From Levilactobacillus yonginensis (GTDB lineage: Bacteria > Bacillota > Bacilli > Lactobacillales > Lactobacillaceae), in the NCBI RefSeq assembly GCF_964065165.1, contig NZ_OZ061549.1, positions 1,612,001 through 1,676,000 of the forward strand: 64,000 nt of DNA, given 5' to 3'. Shown piece after piece: positions 1 to 8,196 of this stretch. The translations under genes were made by a program, and so were the position numbers. Below the pieces are notes generated by a model. It saw nothing but the letters and a program-made list of their open reading frames with translations. It made no database searches and was not told the DNA's origin. Each line of letters begins with the position of its first letter. The stretch's first letter is position 1.

Positions 1-472
1 CTTGCTTGACCCGGTACTTGTCCGTAAACAGCTTAATATCGTCTTCATCCAAGTTACTCAAGGCATCGGAACGTAACAAGCTGTTTGGCTTAATTTGCCA
101 CTTACCATCGGCCGTCTGATAGCCACCAATGTCACGCGTGTTTTTAGTCTTATGGAAGGTAATTAGGTGTTGCTTAAGGTCAGCTTCCTTAGATTGGTCG
201 GATAATAAATACCTACCCAGTGATTCAGTTGGAATAGGGTTGATTGGTTTTGGCTTAGGCTTAGCCGGCGTTGTAACCGGTGGCGTCACTGGCTTACCAG
301 TATCAGTCCCCGTAGCTGGCTTGTCTTTGTCACCAGGCTTAGGTGTCGTTTGTTCCGTTGGTTGGCCAGCAGTATTGGCATCAGCAGCGGCAACAACGCT
401 TGGGACGCCCGCTCCCATTAATGATAGTGTGACCCCGGCTAGGCTAAGGGTCTTGACAATTGAGCTTTGCAT
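1..472 (-). CDS. secreted tyrosine-protein phosphatase, partial (C-terminus beyond window)
   Basis: Only the first 157 codons are inside the window, reading leftwards off the edge. Residues 1-29 form a signal peptide ending in VVAA. A Pro/Thr/Lys-rich linker runs from about 30 to 80, and the start of a Y_phosphatase3-type domain follows, with NTRDIGGYQTADGK at 111-124 and LLRSDALSNL at 132-141. This N-terminal signature is typical of secreted protein tyrosine/lipid phosphatases of Gram-positive bacteria. The catalytic CX5R loop should lie outside the window. The ATG at 472 follows GGGGAG at good spacing. The enzyme would act outside the membrane; its substrate is unknown. Confidence 0.85.
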   Translation of the reverse strand, partial: MQSSIVKTLSLAGVTLSLMGAGVPSVVAAADANTAGQPTEQTTPKPGDKDKPATGTDTGKPVTPPVTTPAKPKPKPINPIPTESLGRYLLSDQSKEADLKQHLITFHKTKNTRDIGGYQTADGKWQIKPNSLLRSDALSNLDEDDIKLFTDKYRVKQ

Positions 473-834
473 TATATTCTCCCCGCTTATAGTTATTATT
501 AGTGTTCAGCGCTTATCACAAGAATTGATATTAGCAAGGGATTGTGTTGTATTTGCAAACGTTCTGTACACGATTGGTAAAGACCATTACGATAATCTTT
601 ATGCAACCGCCGACAGGAACCGTTGTCACTAGCTTTAGTCTAAATCCAAATTAGCCAATCTTTTAAAAAAGTTGCGGACAAACTAGCGTACACCTCCAAA
701 CATCGAGTAATTTCTGAGTATTTTAAATATTTGTTATAACGTTTTACCTAAAGTCCTTGCGCCCATCAACTGAATCCTTTAAACTGTTGATTACAATAAC
801 CGTGTAAGCGTTTGATTAGTAAAGGGGATTCTGT
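473..834. other. divergent intergenic region
   Basis: This 362-bp region separates the leftward phosphatase from the rightward DUF1097 gene. For the phosphatase, a TTGTGA (516-521, minus) and TAATAA (493-498, minus) pair 17 bp apart is a plausible promoter. On the plus side TGTAAGCGTTTGAT at 803-816 resembles the left half of a CcpA cre site. No gene was recognised inside it. Confidence 0.4.
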
Positions 835-1380
835 ATGAAAATTAGTAGAAAAGTCTGGTTGGATTCAATTGGGGTGGGATTGTTCACTCTCGTTTATAGT
901 GTCGTCATGGGTAGTCTTTCCCTCTGGATGGGCTCCGCCGCTTTCGTTGCGGTCTCCTACTTTTTCGGCGCTGGCTTCCCTAAAGATAAGATTTGGAATA
1001 TCTTGGTGAGCTTTGCCTTGGGCATTGCTTGGGGGTTAATCGCCTTTCGTCTGCTCCAAGTACCAGGAATGGACGAACTGTGGCCAAGCGCCATCATGTT
1101 TGGCCTCCTGACGTTCATCGTGCTATTCCTGCAAGGAACGATTATGAAGTTCACGATTGTTCCCGCTTGGCTGATTGCCTGGGGAACGACCATGTTGATC
1201 ATTACCAACGTTCCCGTCCATCACTGGGCCCTGTTCGTGGGCCAACTCTACGGCTCTATGTTGCTGGGAATTTTTCTGATCGGTTACGCATCAGATTACT
1301 TCAACCAGATTATGGCACGGCTTCTTCCAGCAAAGGATACGTCTGAAGAAGCCCCCGCGGATTCCGCCGAAGAAGACTAG
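835..1380 (+). CDS. DUF1097-like membrane protein
   Basis: A 181-residue protein with about five hydrophobic helices and an acidic tail (DTSEEAPADSAEED). Length and the segment VPAWLIAWGTTM resemble the DUF1097/YcdZ family of small inner-membrane proteins, whose function is not known. AAAGGGGA precedes the ATG. It lies upstream of another small membrane protein in the same direction, but a hairpin between them suggests separate transcripts. The family assignment rests on recognition of the pattern only. Confidence 0.65.
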   Translation: MKISRKVWLDSIGVGLFTLVYSVVMGSLSLWMGSAAFVAVSYFFGAGFPKDKIWNILVSFALGIAWGLIAFRLLQVPGMDELWPSAIMFGLLTFIVLFLQGTIMKFTIVPAWLIAWGTTMLIITNVPVHHWALFVGQLYGSMLLGIFLIGYASDYFNQIMARLLPAKDTSEEAPADSAEED

Positions 1381-1417
1381 TCATTTCCATTTCGGACTGC
1401 CTTACCCAGTCACCACG

Positions 1418-1460
1418 ACCGGTATTTATGGTCGTATAACGTCAATACCGGCTGTTTTCT
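1418..1460 (+). terminator. probable terminator after DUF1097 gene
   Basis: CCGGTATT pairs with AATACCGG across a loop of about 17 bases and is followed by TGTTTTCTT. The loop is rather long, so the call is tentative. Confidence 0.4.
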
Positions 1461-1557
1461 TGAAAACATTGTCCCAATTTCAAAAATAATCCTTACGCCG
1501 TCAAATGAAACGTGGTATGCTAGCATCTCGTGGGAAATTCAAACGAGGAGCAACACA

Positions 1558-2064
1558 ATGCCAAAAAATTTTAAAGAAGAACTACTTTTCACCGCCGTCA
1601 TGGCTGGCCTCATGGTCTTAGTCATGGCTGGCTACAACATCGCCTTAGCCGACGGATTTTCAAATCACTTCATTCGTGAAGTGCTGACTGGCTATCCATT
1701 GGCCCTAATTGTCGCCGCAATCTGCGACTTGGGCATCATCGGCCCTGGTGTTAAATACATCTTTTTCCACTTTATCATCAACGATTACATGAAAAAGAAA
1801 CAGATCCGCATCGCCCTCACCATCTCCGTAATGATGGTGGCCGGGATGGTTACTCTGATGTCGCTCTTCGGGATGGTCGTTACCCAAAACTTTGGTGGTA
1901 ACTTCTTCCTGACCTACTTGCACACCTGGGTCTTCAACCTCTTCATGGCGTTACCTTTACAGCTTTTAATCGTTGGACCCATCGCTCGCGCTATCCTAGG
2001 TGCTGTCCAAAAACGGACCTCACCAGCCGAAACGCCAACTGAACCAGAATCTATTAAAAATTAA
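1558..2064 (+). CDS. DUF2798-like membrane protein
   Basis: A 168-residue protein with four predicted membrane segments arranged as two similar halves. Each half ends in a proline-containing helix (ALIVAAICDLGIIGPG and LPLQLLIVGPIARAIL), the pattern of tandem DUF2798 domains. Function is unknown. GAGGAG lies close before the ATG. A strong terminator follows the stop codon, so it appears to be monocistronic. Confidence 0.7.
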   Translation: MPKNFKEELLFTAVMAGLMVLVMAGYNIALADGFSNHFIREVLTGYPLALIVAAICDLGIIGPGVKYIFFHFIINDYMKKKQIRIALTISVMMVAGMVTLMSLFGMVVTQNFGGNFFLTYLHTWVFNLFMALPLQLLIVGPIARAILGAVQKRTSPAETPTEPESIKN

Positions 2065-2074
2065 TTCCTAACTA

Positions 2075-2115
2075 AACGTCGCAGCTATCATCTAGATATA
2101 GCTGCGGCGTTTTTC
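2075..2115 (+). terminator. rho-independent terminator
   Basis: CGCAGCTAT pairs with ATAGCTGCG and is followed by GCGTTTTT. It sits just after the DUF2798 stop codon. Confidence 0.85.
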
Positions 2116-2136
2116 TATGCCAATGGTCCCACGCCA

Positions 2137-2187
2137 GGCAACTTAAAAACGACTATCAGATAATTCTGATAGTCGTTTTTAGTTGCC
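2137..2187. repeat. perfect 51-bp inverted repeat
   Basis: GGCAACT, then AAAAACGACTATCAGA, is mirrored exactly after a short AT centre. It has oligo-A on one side and oligo-T on the other, so it could terminate transcription from either direction. No leftward gene ends here, so it may be a second rightward terminator or a small mobile palindrome. Confidence 0.7.
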
Positions 2188-2463
2188 ATTTCCACCGACC
2201 TATAACTCCGACCAGCGATTCATTATCCATTCACACGCAATCATCTCTGTCATATTAAAATCAAATCAGACCAGGAATAAGTACCACGTCTTAATTTTGC
2301 AATCAACCTTCGTTGGCAATTAATTGGCTGGTTGAATGGTGTAGTAATCAAATATTATCGCCGAATTTAGAAAAAGGTCTACCCGTTTTTGCGGATTTAG
2401 CGTATGCTTAATGCAGTTAAAGACTCATCATCCTTAACACTTTTTAAGGGAGCGAATCTACAT

Positions 2464-3141
2464 ATGAAAAAATGGACTTTCGGTCTCGTTGCGGGGCTCA
2501 TGTTACTGTTACCACTAACGCTAGCAACGACGACCACAACCACCGCCAACGCGGCTACCAAAACAACCACGACTAAAACCAAACCCAAGACCAAGGCTAA
2601 GAAACATTACCTGATCGTCATGGGCCACGGTGCTGGTGATCCCGGGGCTCGCGGTAATGGCACCACCGAGGCAACTTTTCTGCGAAAGCACATGCTACCA
2701 CAGTTAAGAAAGTATGCTAAGGAAGTTAAAAACAGTAAAATCACTTTCTATAATCCCAAGAAAAACTTGGTGAGTGATACCTTGTATCACCACAAGGGTT
2801 CCTACAAGATTAACAAGAAGACGACCGTCATCATGTTCCACTTAGATGCACCAGCCGGTCACGGGGGCCACGTAATCATTCACAAGAAGCACCCGACGGC
2901 TCGTGATAAGCGTCTGGCCAAAGTCATTAAGAAGTACGTTGGGTTAAACCGCGCTTATAACGGCTATAGTTTCCGAACAAACCTTCGAAACTGCAACGTT
3001 CTGCGTAAGCGGGGCATTGATTACAGTCTAGTTGAGTCTGGTTTTATTACGAATAGAACCGACGTCAAACATTTGAAGAAGCACATGGCCAAGATTGCCA
3101 AATCAGACATCGAAGCCATCACAAACGAACGAATCAAGTAG
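2464..3141 (+). CDS. secreted N-acetylmuramoyl-L-alanine amidase-like protein
   Basis: The ATG at 2464 follows AGGGAGCG at good spacing; an upstream in-frame ATG at 2404 lacks a site. The 225-residue protein has a signal peptide (1 to about 30), a short Thr/Lys-rich linker, and then an Amidase_3-like fold. GHGAGDPGARGNG is followed by a Glu, MFHLDAPAGHGG supplies a further His, and VESGFITNRTD supplies the conserved late Glu. These match the zinc ligands and catalytic Glu of peptidoglycan amidases. It is very basic, fitting binding to the cell wall. It probably cleaves the MurNAc-L-Ala bond outside the cell. It is unusually short and has no separate wall-binding module. Confidence 0.75.
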   Translation: MKKWTFGLVAGLMLLLPLTLATTTTTTANAATKTTTTKTKPKTKAKKHYLIVMGHGAGDPGARGNGTTEATFLRKHMLPQLRKYAKEVKNSKITFYNPKKNLVSDTLYHHKGSYKINKKTTVIMFHLDAPAGHGGHVIIHKKHPTARDKRLAKVIKKYVGLNRAYNGYSFRTNLRNCNVLRKRGIDYSLVESGFITNRTDVKHLKKHMAKIAKSDIEAITNERIK

Positions 3142-3150
3142 GACCATCTT

Positions 3151-3198
3151 TAGTAGGGGGCCGGGACTTTTGCCCCGGTCCCCTACTGTCGTCTTTTT
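3151..3198 (+). terminator. rho-independent terminator
   Basis: AGTAGGGGGCCGGG pairs with CCCCGGTCCCCTACT, followed closely by GTCTTTTT. Confidence 0.85.
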
Positions 3199-3280
3199 AA
3201 TCAGTTAACCAGCTTTTAAACTTGTAAGCGTTTTTTATTGTCCCAGCGTTAGTGAACTGTTAGGGTAAATCTTACAGGTG

Positions 3281-3296
3281 TGTTTCACACGAAACA
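3281..3296. promoter_or_regulatory. parS-like 16-bp palindrome (site 1)
   Basis: TGTTTCACACGAAACA differs at two central positions from the ParB site consensus TGTTTCACGTGAAACA. It lies just before the ribosome binding site of the SMR gene. Five relatives occur elsewhere in the window. Confidence 0.45.
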
Positions 3297-3312
3297 TGAG
3301 GGGGTGTTCACC

Positions 3313-3636
3313 ATGCCGTACATGTACTTAGGCATTGCAATTATGGGAGAACTTGTTGGAACAAACTTACTCAAGGCAGCAGCTGGCTTCACTCGCTTCG
3401 GTCCTGCCCTGGGCGCATTAGGAGCGTACGCCCTATGCTTCTATTTTCTATCACTAGCAATGAAGAATATTGATCTAAACGTTGCCTACGCCATCTGGGC
3501 CGGGATTGGCATCGTCATCACCACGTTTGTTTCCATGACTTATTGGCATGAACCAATTAACCAAGCAAGTGTGTTGGGCATTGCATTAGTTGTTGCCGGT
3601 GTGGTCATCCTCAACCTGTACGGTCCAGGAAATTAA
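3313..3636 (+). CDS. small multidrug resistance (SMR) family exporter
   Basis: The ATG at 3313 follows GAGGGGGTG. The 107-residue product has four transmembrane helices and matches EmrE closely in layout: YLGIAIMGELVGTNLLK carries the essential membrane Glu (E13), and YAIWAGIGIV carries the conserved Trp/Gly motif of helix 3. SMR proteins work as dimers that exchange protons for cationic drugs or guanidinium-type compounds; which one applies here is not visible. It is followed after 18 bp by a short-chain dehydrogenase gene, probably in one operon. Confidence 0.9.
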   Translation: MPYMYLGIAIMGELVGTNLLKAAAGFTRFGPALGALGAYALCFYFLSLAMKNIDLNVAYAIWAGIGIVITTFVSMTYWHEPINQASVLGIALVVAGVVILNLYGPGN

Positions 3637-3654
3637 CCGGAGGAGGAACAATGC

Positions 3655-4437
3655 ATGACAGAAACTGTAGTGATTTTGGGGGCCGGTGCTGGCTTTGGCT
3701 TAGCCATTGCCCGTGCTTTTGGCCAACAGGGGCAGCATCCCGTGCTGGTAGCCCGCAACGAAAACCGGCTCCAACAAATGAGTGACGATCTACGAAATGA
3801 CGGTATCACCGCCGATTGGCTGGCCGCTGATGCCGGCGACGCCAACCAAACAAATGCCATGTTTAACCAAATCATGCAACGTTGGGGTATTCCCCAAACC
3901 TTCGTCTACAATGTAGCCGACACTTCGTTGGATGATCCGCTAACTACGCCGACGGAAAGAATCGCCCGGTCCTTTGATTTGAACGTCCTCGGTGCTATCC
4001 GCACAGCGCGCCAGTTCATTGCGTTAGCCCCAAGGGATAGTTCCCGTAACATTCTGATTACCGGTGGCGGGGCTGCTCTGAATCCAACCAAGGATACCAC
4101 CACATTATCCCTAACCAAGGCCGCATTACGCAGTTACACCCAGTCCTTAGCTGCCGAATTGGCAGGCACCGGGATTTACGTAGGCTTAATTACCATCCAG
4201 GGAATCTCGGACACCAGTGAAGCCATGGCTCCTAAGAATGTGGCCCAGACTTACGTTCAAGCCGCTGCCGAGCGTCAGCATAGTGAAATACGCTACCCTG
4301 CTGGCGAGCAGTCCACCTCGGAGTTTGACGACTTAAAGGCATTAGTTAATGAACCGACCAAACTTCAAGCATTTTTAAAAGACCATCCCGGTGCCGCAGA
4401 TTTTCTACGCAAGCATCCAAATTTTTTACAAAAATGA
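3655..4437 (+). CDS. short-chain dehydrogenase/reductase family protein, atypical active site
   Basis: A 260-residue SDR, started at the ATG 3655 behind GGAGGAGG. GAGAGFG (residues 8-14) is the dinucleotide-binding glycine motif, and NVLGAIRTARQF and the ITGGG strand follow as in classical SDRs. At the place of the YxxxK catalytic motif the sequence is TTLSLTKAALRS: the Lys is present but the Tyr position holds Leu. The activity may therefore be altered or lost, or the protein may have another role. It is co-transcribed with the SMR exporter. Confidence 0.8.
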   Translation: MTETVVILGAGAGFGLAIARAFGQQGQHPVLVARNENRLQQMSDDLRNDGITADWLAADAGDANQTNAMFNQIMQRWGIPQTFVYNVADTSLDDPLTTPTERIARSFDLNVLGAIRTARQFIALAPRDSSRNILITGGGAALNPTKDTTTLSLTKAALRSYTQSLAAELAGTGIYVGLITIQGISDTSEAMAPKNVAQTYVQAAAERQHSEIRYPAGEQSTSEFDDLKALVNEPTKLQAFLKDHPGAADFLRKHPNFLQK

Positions 4438-4444
4438 TTACTAT

Positions 4445-4477
4445 GAGACTGAATCCTCGTTGGTTCAGTCTTTTTTT
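4445..4477 (+). terminator. rho-independent terminator
   Basis: GACTGAATCC and GGTTCAGTC form the stem, followed by TTTTTTT. It closes the SMR/SDR operon. Confidence 0.85.
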
Positions 4478-4863
4478 AATACCAGTAACCTTTGAAAAAT
4501 CAAGAATTGACAGCCCCAAGTAGGCACTTAACCACTGATTTTCTTCATTGAGTTTAACAAGTTTATTATCAAATTTTCGACCGCTACGCGCAGTAAGATT
4601 GTTAGTTGCTCATGAATTTTTAGGCGCATTTAATCTTGTGAACCACTTTGCATTCTTTTCGTTAATGCGTTATAACGTAGGCGAGTAATCGGATATACCA
4701 GCAATACATTAGCACCATTGATTGCTCAATCGTTAACATTGCACTAATTTAAGCACCTATAAATGGTTAGCTAGTGTTAACTATATCATTCATAAATGTC
4801 ATTCAACGACGTATTATGGATCAAGTTAGTCTGTCTATTGATTTGGGGAAAGGACGATCTACT
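4478..4863. other. long AT-rich leader region upstream of aldA
   Basis: This 386-bp region has no gene that can be supported. It contains the palindrome CGTTATAACG near 4669 and several GTTAAC hexamers. No promoter here matches the consensus well enough to call. Confidence 0.35.
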
Positions 4864-6339
4864 ATGGCTCAAAATTCTGTTGCTTTAAAGCACTATCAAA
4901 TGTACATCAATGGTGAATTCAAGGATTCTTCATCTGGCAATCTCATTACCGTGATCAACCCCGCTACTGGCGCACCAATTTCAACAGTTCCCAGTGCAAC
5001 ATTAGAGGAAACGCGTGCAGCAATTGATGCCGCTTACGAAGCTCAGAAGTCCTGGAAGAAGGTTCCTGCTGCAACGCGTGGCCAATACTTACACGACGTT
5101 GCCACAGAAATTCGGCAGGAAGCCGATCACCTGATTGAAATGCTCCAAGAAGAACAAGGCAAAATCAAGTCTTTAGCCACCACTGAAATTCTCTTCTCAG
5201 CTGACTACTTCGACTATATGGCCAGTGCTTCACGGACCTACGAAGGTGAAATTCTACAATCTGACAACGCTAACGAAAATATCATGATCGACAAACAGCC
5301 AATTGGCGTCGCTGCTGGTATCTTGCCTTGGAACTTCCCATTCTTCCTGATTGCGCGGAAGATGGGTCCGGCCTTGGTAACTGGGAATACCATTGTGATG
5401 AAGCCTAGTTCCGACACACCAAACTTGGGCTTGGAATTTGGTAAAATCTGTGAAAAGGTTGGTATTCCTAAAGGCGTTGTTAACATCGTTACCGGTCCCG
5501 GAGCCGTCATTGGTGATGAACTTTCCAAGAACAAGAAGATCGGTATCATTAGTTTGACTGGTTCCGTGAACTCCGGAAAGCGGGTCATGGCAGCGGCAGC
5601 TACCCACATGGCCAAAGTTTCTCTGGAACTCGGTGGCAAGGCTCCTGCCATTGTCTGCAAGGATGCCGACATCGATTTGGCCGTACAATCCATCATTGAT
5701 TCTCGGGTCGATAACAACGGACAACTTTGCAACAACTGTGAACGCGTTTACGTTCAGGAAAGCATTGCTGACAAATTCACGAAGGAGTTGGCTCAGAAAA
5801 TGGCTGCCGTCACAGTTGGCGATCCAATGGCGCACGAAGACATTGGCATGGGTCCGCTGATTAACCAAGCTGCACTGGACAAAGTATCTGGCATGGTTGA
5901 TCGAGCTGTTGCGGCCGGCGGCAAACTAGAAACTGGTGGCCACGTAGTCAAGATTGCCAAGGGCTTCTACTTTGAACCAACGGTTATCAGTGGTGTTAAG
6001 CAAGACTCTGAAATCGTCCAAGATGAAATTTTTGGCCCCGTTCTGCCAGTCTTAACCTTCAAGACGCTGGATGACGCCATTGAAATGGCCAACGACAGTG
6101 ACTTTGGTCTGACCTCCTCCATCTTCACCGAAAACATCGACAACGCTATGCGGGCTTCTCGTGAACTAGAAGATGGTGAAACCTACATCAACCGGTTCAA
6201 CTTTGAAGCCATGAATGGCTCCCACTCCGGCTGGAAAGAATCTGGCATTGGTGGTGATGACGGGAAGCACGGGATCGAAGAATTCCTGAACACTCACGTC
6301 ATCTATCTGCAAGGTCACCCAGAGAAAGCCCAAGGTTAA
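4864..6339 (+). CDS. aldA: NAD-dependent aldehyde dehydrogenase, lactaldehyde/glycolaldehyde type
   Basis: Start ATG 4864 follows AAAGGACGA; the open frame runs further upstream but has no better start. The 491-residue protein has the full ALDH layout: GILPWNFPFFLIARK, the Gly-rich LTGSVNSGKR, the catalytic Glu in LELGGKAP and the catalytic Cys in NNGQLCNNCERVYV. Landmarks such as the ADYFDYMASASRTYEGEI segment, the MGPLIN and ETYINR motifs and the GGDDGKHG end are those of E. coli AldA, which oxidises lactaldehyde and glycolaldehyde. Other short aldehydes, including succinate semialdehyde, cannot be excluded. The next gene is an alcohol dehydrogenase with its own promoter region. Confidence 0.85.
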   Translation: MAQNSVALKHYQMYINGEFKDSSSGNLITVINPATGAPISTVPSATLEETRAAIDAAYEAQKSWKKVPAATRGQYLHDVATEIRQEADHLIEMLQEEQGKIKSLATTEILFSADYFDYMASASRTYEGEILQSDNANENIMIDKQPIGVAAGILPWNFPFFLIARKMGPALVTGNTIVMKPSSDTPNLGLEFGKICEKVGIPKGVVNIVTGPGAVIGDELSKNKKIGIISLTGSVNSGKRVMAAAATHMAKVSLELGGKAPAIVCKDADIDLAVQSIIDSRVDNNGQLCNNCERVYVQESIADKFTKELAQKMAAVTVGDPMAHEDIGMGPLINQAALDKVSGMVDRAVAAGGKLETGGHVVKIAKGFYFEPTVISGVKQDSEIVQDEIFGPVLPVLTFKTLDDAIEMANDSDFGLTSSIFTENIDNAMRASRELEDGETYINRFNFEAMNGSHSGWKESGIGGDDGKHGIEEFLNTHVIYLQGHPEKAQG

Positions 6340-6347
6340 TACCCGTT

Positions 6348-6384
6348 GAAAAACGATAAGCCGCTTTCGGATTATCGTTTTTCT
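6348..6384 (+). terminator. rho-independent terminator
   Basis: AAAACGATAA pairs with TTATCGTTTT and is followed by TCT. It ends the aldA transcript. Confidence 0.85.
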
Positions 6385-6495
6385 ATGAACGTGACTGATC
6401 AAACAGCTATTTCAAAGTTTTCTAATACAATTCTAATCATCAGAAACGGTTGTTATACCTGGCTTTTGCGTAGTTGCTTGGTATGAAACGAGTTA

Positions 6496-6509
6496 TGAAA
6501 GCGCTTGCT
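6496..6509 (+). promoter_or_regulatory. CcpA cre site upstream of the alcohol dehydrogenase
   Basis: TGAAAGCGCTTGCT matches the cre consensus TGWAANCGNTNNCW at every constrained position. It lies 71 bp before the start codon, so carbon catabolite control of the dehydrogenase is likely. Confidence 0.7.
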
Positions 6510-6579
6510 TTTTAATCTCATTGTGTGATAATGAACATTGTAAAAACAAACACATATCTAATAAAACGAGGTGCCAATT

Positions 6580-7704
6580 ATGAAGATTCAAGCTGCAGTT
6601 GTTGATAAGCAAAATGCTGATTTTGATATTCGTGATGACGTTGAACTAGCTGACATGGGTCCTGACGACATTCAGGTCCACATGGTTGCCAGTGGGATCT
6701 GCCACTCCGACGAAGCCTTACGGACTGGGGTTGCGGTTATCGACTACCCTATCGTGTTAGGTCACGAAGGCTCCGGGATCGTTGAAAAGGTTGGTCCAGA
6801 AGTTACCCAATTCAAGCCAGGCGACCATGTCGTCTTGAGCTTCTACGGTTGTGGTAATTGCAAGAGCTGTCTGAAGGGTATTCCAACCCAATGTGAAAAC
6901 TACGCTGCAAACAACCTATCTGGTGTTCGTCCAGATGGGAGCGCCCACTTCACTGAAGCTGGCCATAACGTTGCCGACATGTTCGACCAAAGTTCCTTCA
7001 CTTCAACTACGGTCGTTCGTGAACGGAACGCCGTTAAGGTCGACAAGGATTTGGACCTGCGGAAACTCGGGCCTCTAGGTTGTGGCTACGTTACTGGTTC
7101 AGGAACTGTTCTGAACACGTTGAAGCCAAAGCCTGGTGACACAATTGCCGTCTTCGGGACTGGTGCCGTTGGATTGGCTGCTATGATGGCCGGTCGGATC
7201 TCTGGTTGCACCAAGGTCATTGCCATTGATATCGTGGACTCCCGTTTGAAATTAGCTAAGGAACTCGGCGCAACTGATGTTATCAACAGCAGCAAGGTTG
7301 ATGACGTTGTCAAAGCCGTCCAAGACTTGACTGGTGGCTATGGTGTCAACTACGCTGTTGATACCACTGGGGTTGCTGCTGTTATCAGTAACTCCATCAG
7401 TGCCTTAGCACAAGGTGGGACTTCCGCCGCAATCGCTGTGACGAACCACCACATCGACCTGGATACTTGGAACGACCTCTGTGTCAACGACAAGAAGGTT
7501 GTTGGGGTCAACATGGGTGACTCAATTCCTCAAGTTGATATTCCTCGTCTGATTGAATTCTACAAGTTGGGCCAATTTGATTTCGATAAGACTGAAAAGT
7601 TCTACAAGTTCAGTCAAATCAACGAAGCCAATGCTGACTCCGTTTCTGGGAAGACCATCAAGCCCGTTCTGGTCATTGATGACAGCTACGTTCCTGGCAA
7701 ATAA
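6580..7704 (+). CDS. zinc-dependent alcohol dehydrogenase (aryl/benzyl-alcohol type)
   Basis: The ATG at 6580 sits 6 bp behind CGAGGTG; a GTG at 6571 is part of that site and is a less likely start. The 374-residue protein is a medium-chain dehydrogenase. Catalytic zinc ligands are in SGICHSD and GHEGSG, the four structural-zinc Cys are in CGNCKSCLKGIPTQC, and GTGAVG is the NAD-binding turn. The overall pattern (CSDEALRTG-like start, long insertion, TWNDLCVNDKKVVG) is that of aryl-alcohol dehydrogenases such as XylB/AdhB, interconverting alcohols and aldehydes. A cre site precedes it, and aldA lies directly upstream, so the two may act on one alcohol-aldehyde-acid route. Confidence 0.85.
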   Translation: MKIQAAVVDKQNADFDIRDDVELADMGPDDIQVHMVASGICHSDEALRTGVAVIDYPIVLGHEGSGIVEKVGPEVTQFKPGDHVVLSFYGCGNCKSCLKGIPTQCENYAANNLSGVRPDGSAHFTEAGHNVADMFDQSSFTSTTVVRERNAVKVDKDLDLRKLGPLGCGYVTGSGTVLNTLKPKPGDTIAVFGTGAVGLAAMMAGRISGCTKVIAIDIVDSRLKLAKELGATDVINSSKVDDVVKAVQDLTGGYGVNYAVDTTGVAAVISNSISALAQGGTSAAIAVTNHHIDLDTWNDLCVNDKKVVGVNMGDSIPQVDIPRLIEFYKLGQFDFDKTEKFYKFSQINEANADSVSGKTIKPVLVIDDSYVPGK

Positions 7705-7719
7705 AGCACAGTTTTAATC

Positions 7720-7763
7720 GAACCGGCGAATCCGTACGAGAGACGGATTCACCGGTTTTTTCT
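7720..7763 (+). terminator. rho-independent terminator
   Basis: AACCGGCGAATCCGT pairs with ACGGATTCACCGGTT and is followed by TTTTCT. Confidence 0.85.
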
Positions 7764-7817
7764 GTCTACGAACCAGCCTTCCCCACAACCGTTTAGCAAT
7801 TGCTATTACAATATCAA

Positions 7818-7829
7818 AATGATATCATT
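7818..7829. promoter_or_regulatory. 12-bp palindrome upstream of ribbon-helix-helix gene
   Basis: AATGATATCATT is a perfect palindrome 27 bp before the start of a ribbon-helix-helix protein, beside a TATCAT that could be a -10 element. Autoregulation by that protein is an inference. Confidence 0.4.
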
Positions 7830-7855
7830 AGGCTATCATAAGGGAGGGCGTTATT

Positions 7856-8185
7856 ATGGCTAAGGAAAAACAAAAGCGGTTTCTATTACGTATGGATGAA
7901 GATCTCTTTCAACGTTTATCACTGGCAGCGGACGCCGATGGTCGGAGCATCAACGCCTACATCGTTCAATTGCTCTCCCGGGCAGCACCACACGGGACTT
8001 GGGAGCAACGCCAGCTCATTGGTCGCTCATTATCTGGCAAGGAACTAGATGCCAAATCTGGCTTAGTCTTAGTAGCGGGAATTTACTATCGCTACCTACT
8101 CGAGGCGCCAGAAAAACCAGACCGAACGGCTAGTTATACCATTACCGAAAGTAACGGTAACATCTTAACGCTTAAAAAAATCTAG
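7856..8185 (+). CDS. ribbon-helix-helix (Arc-like) protein
   Basis: A 109-residue protein behind AAGGGAGGG. Residues 8-44 (KRFLLRMDEDLFQRLSLAAD and DGRSINAYIVQLLSRA) have the beta strand and two helices of Arc/MetJ or HicB-type DNA-binding domains. The C-terminal 60 residues match no family recognised here. It ends 11 bp before an SPFH-domain gene, so the two are almost certainly co-transcribed. It probably represses this operon. Confidence 0.7.
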   Translation: MAKEKQKRFLLRMDEDLFQRLSLAADADGRSINAYIVQLLSRAAPHGTWEQRQLIGRSLSGKELDAKSGLVLVAGIYYRYLLEAPEKPDRTASYTITESNGNILTLKKI

Positions 8186-8196
8186 GGGGAATTAGT

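Noticed and set aside
129..632. Rightward open frame of 167 codons at the left end
   Set aside because: It lies antisense to the tyrosine phosphatase, whose signal peptide, linker and domain motif read clearly on the minus strand; it has no ribosome binding site.
4660..4690. Palindrome CGTTATAACG as an operator of aldA
   Set aside because: It is short and about 190 bp from the start codon, with no neighbouring regulator; evidence is too thin.
5238..5868. Two long minus-strand frames inside aldA
   Set aside because: They are shadow frames of a conserved dehydrogenase gene, with no initiation signals.
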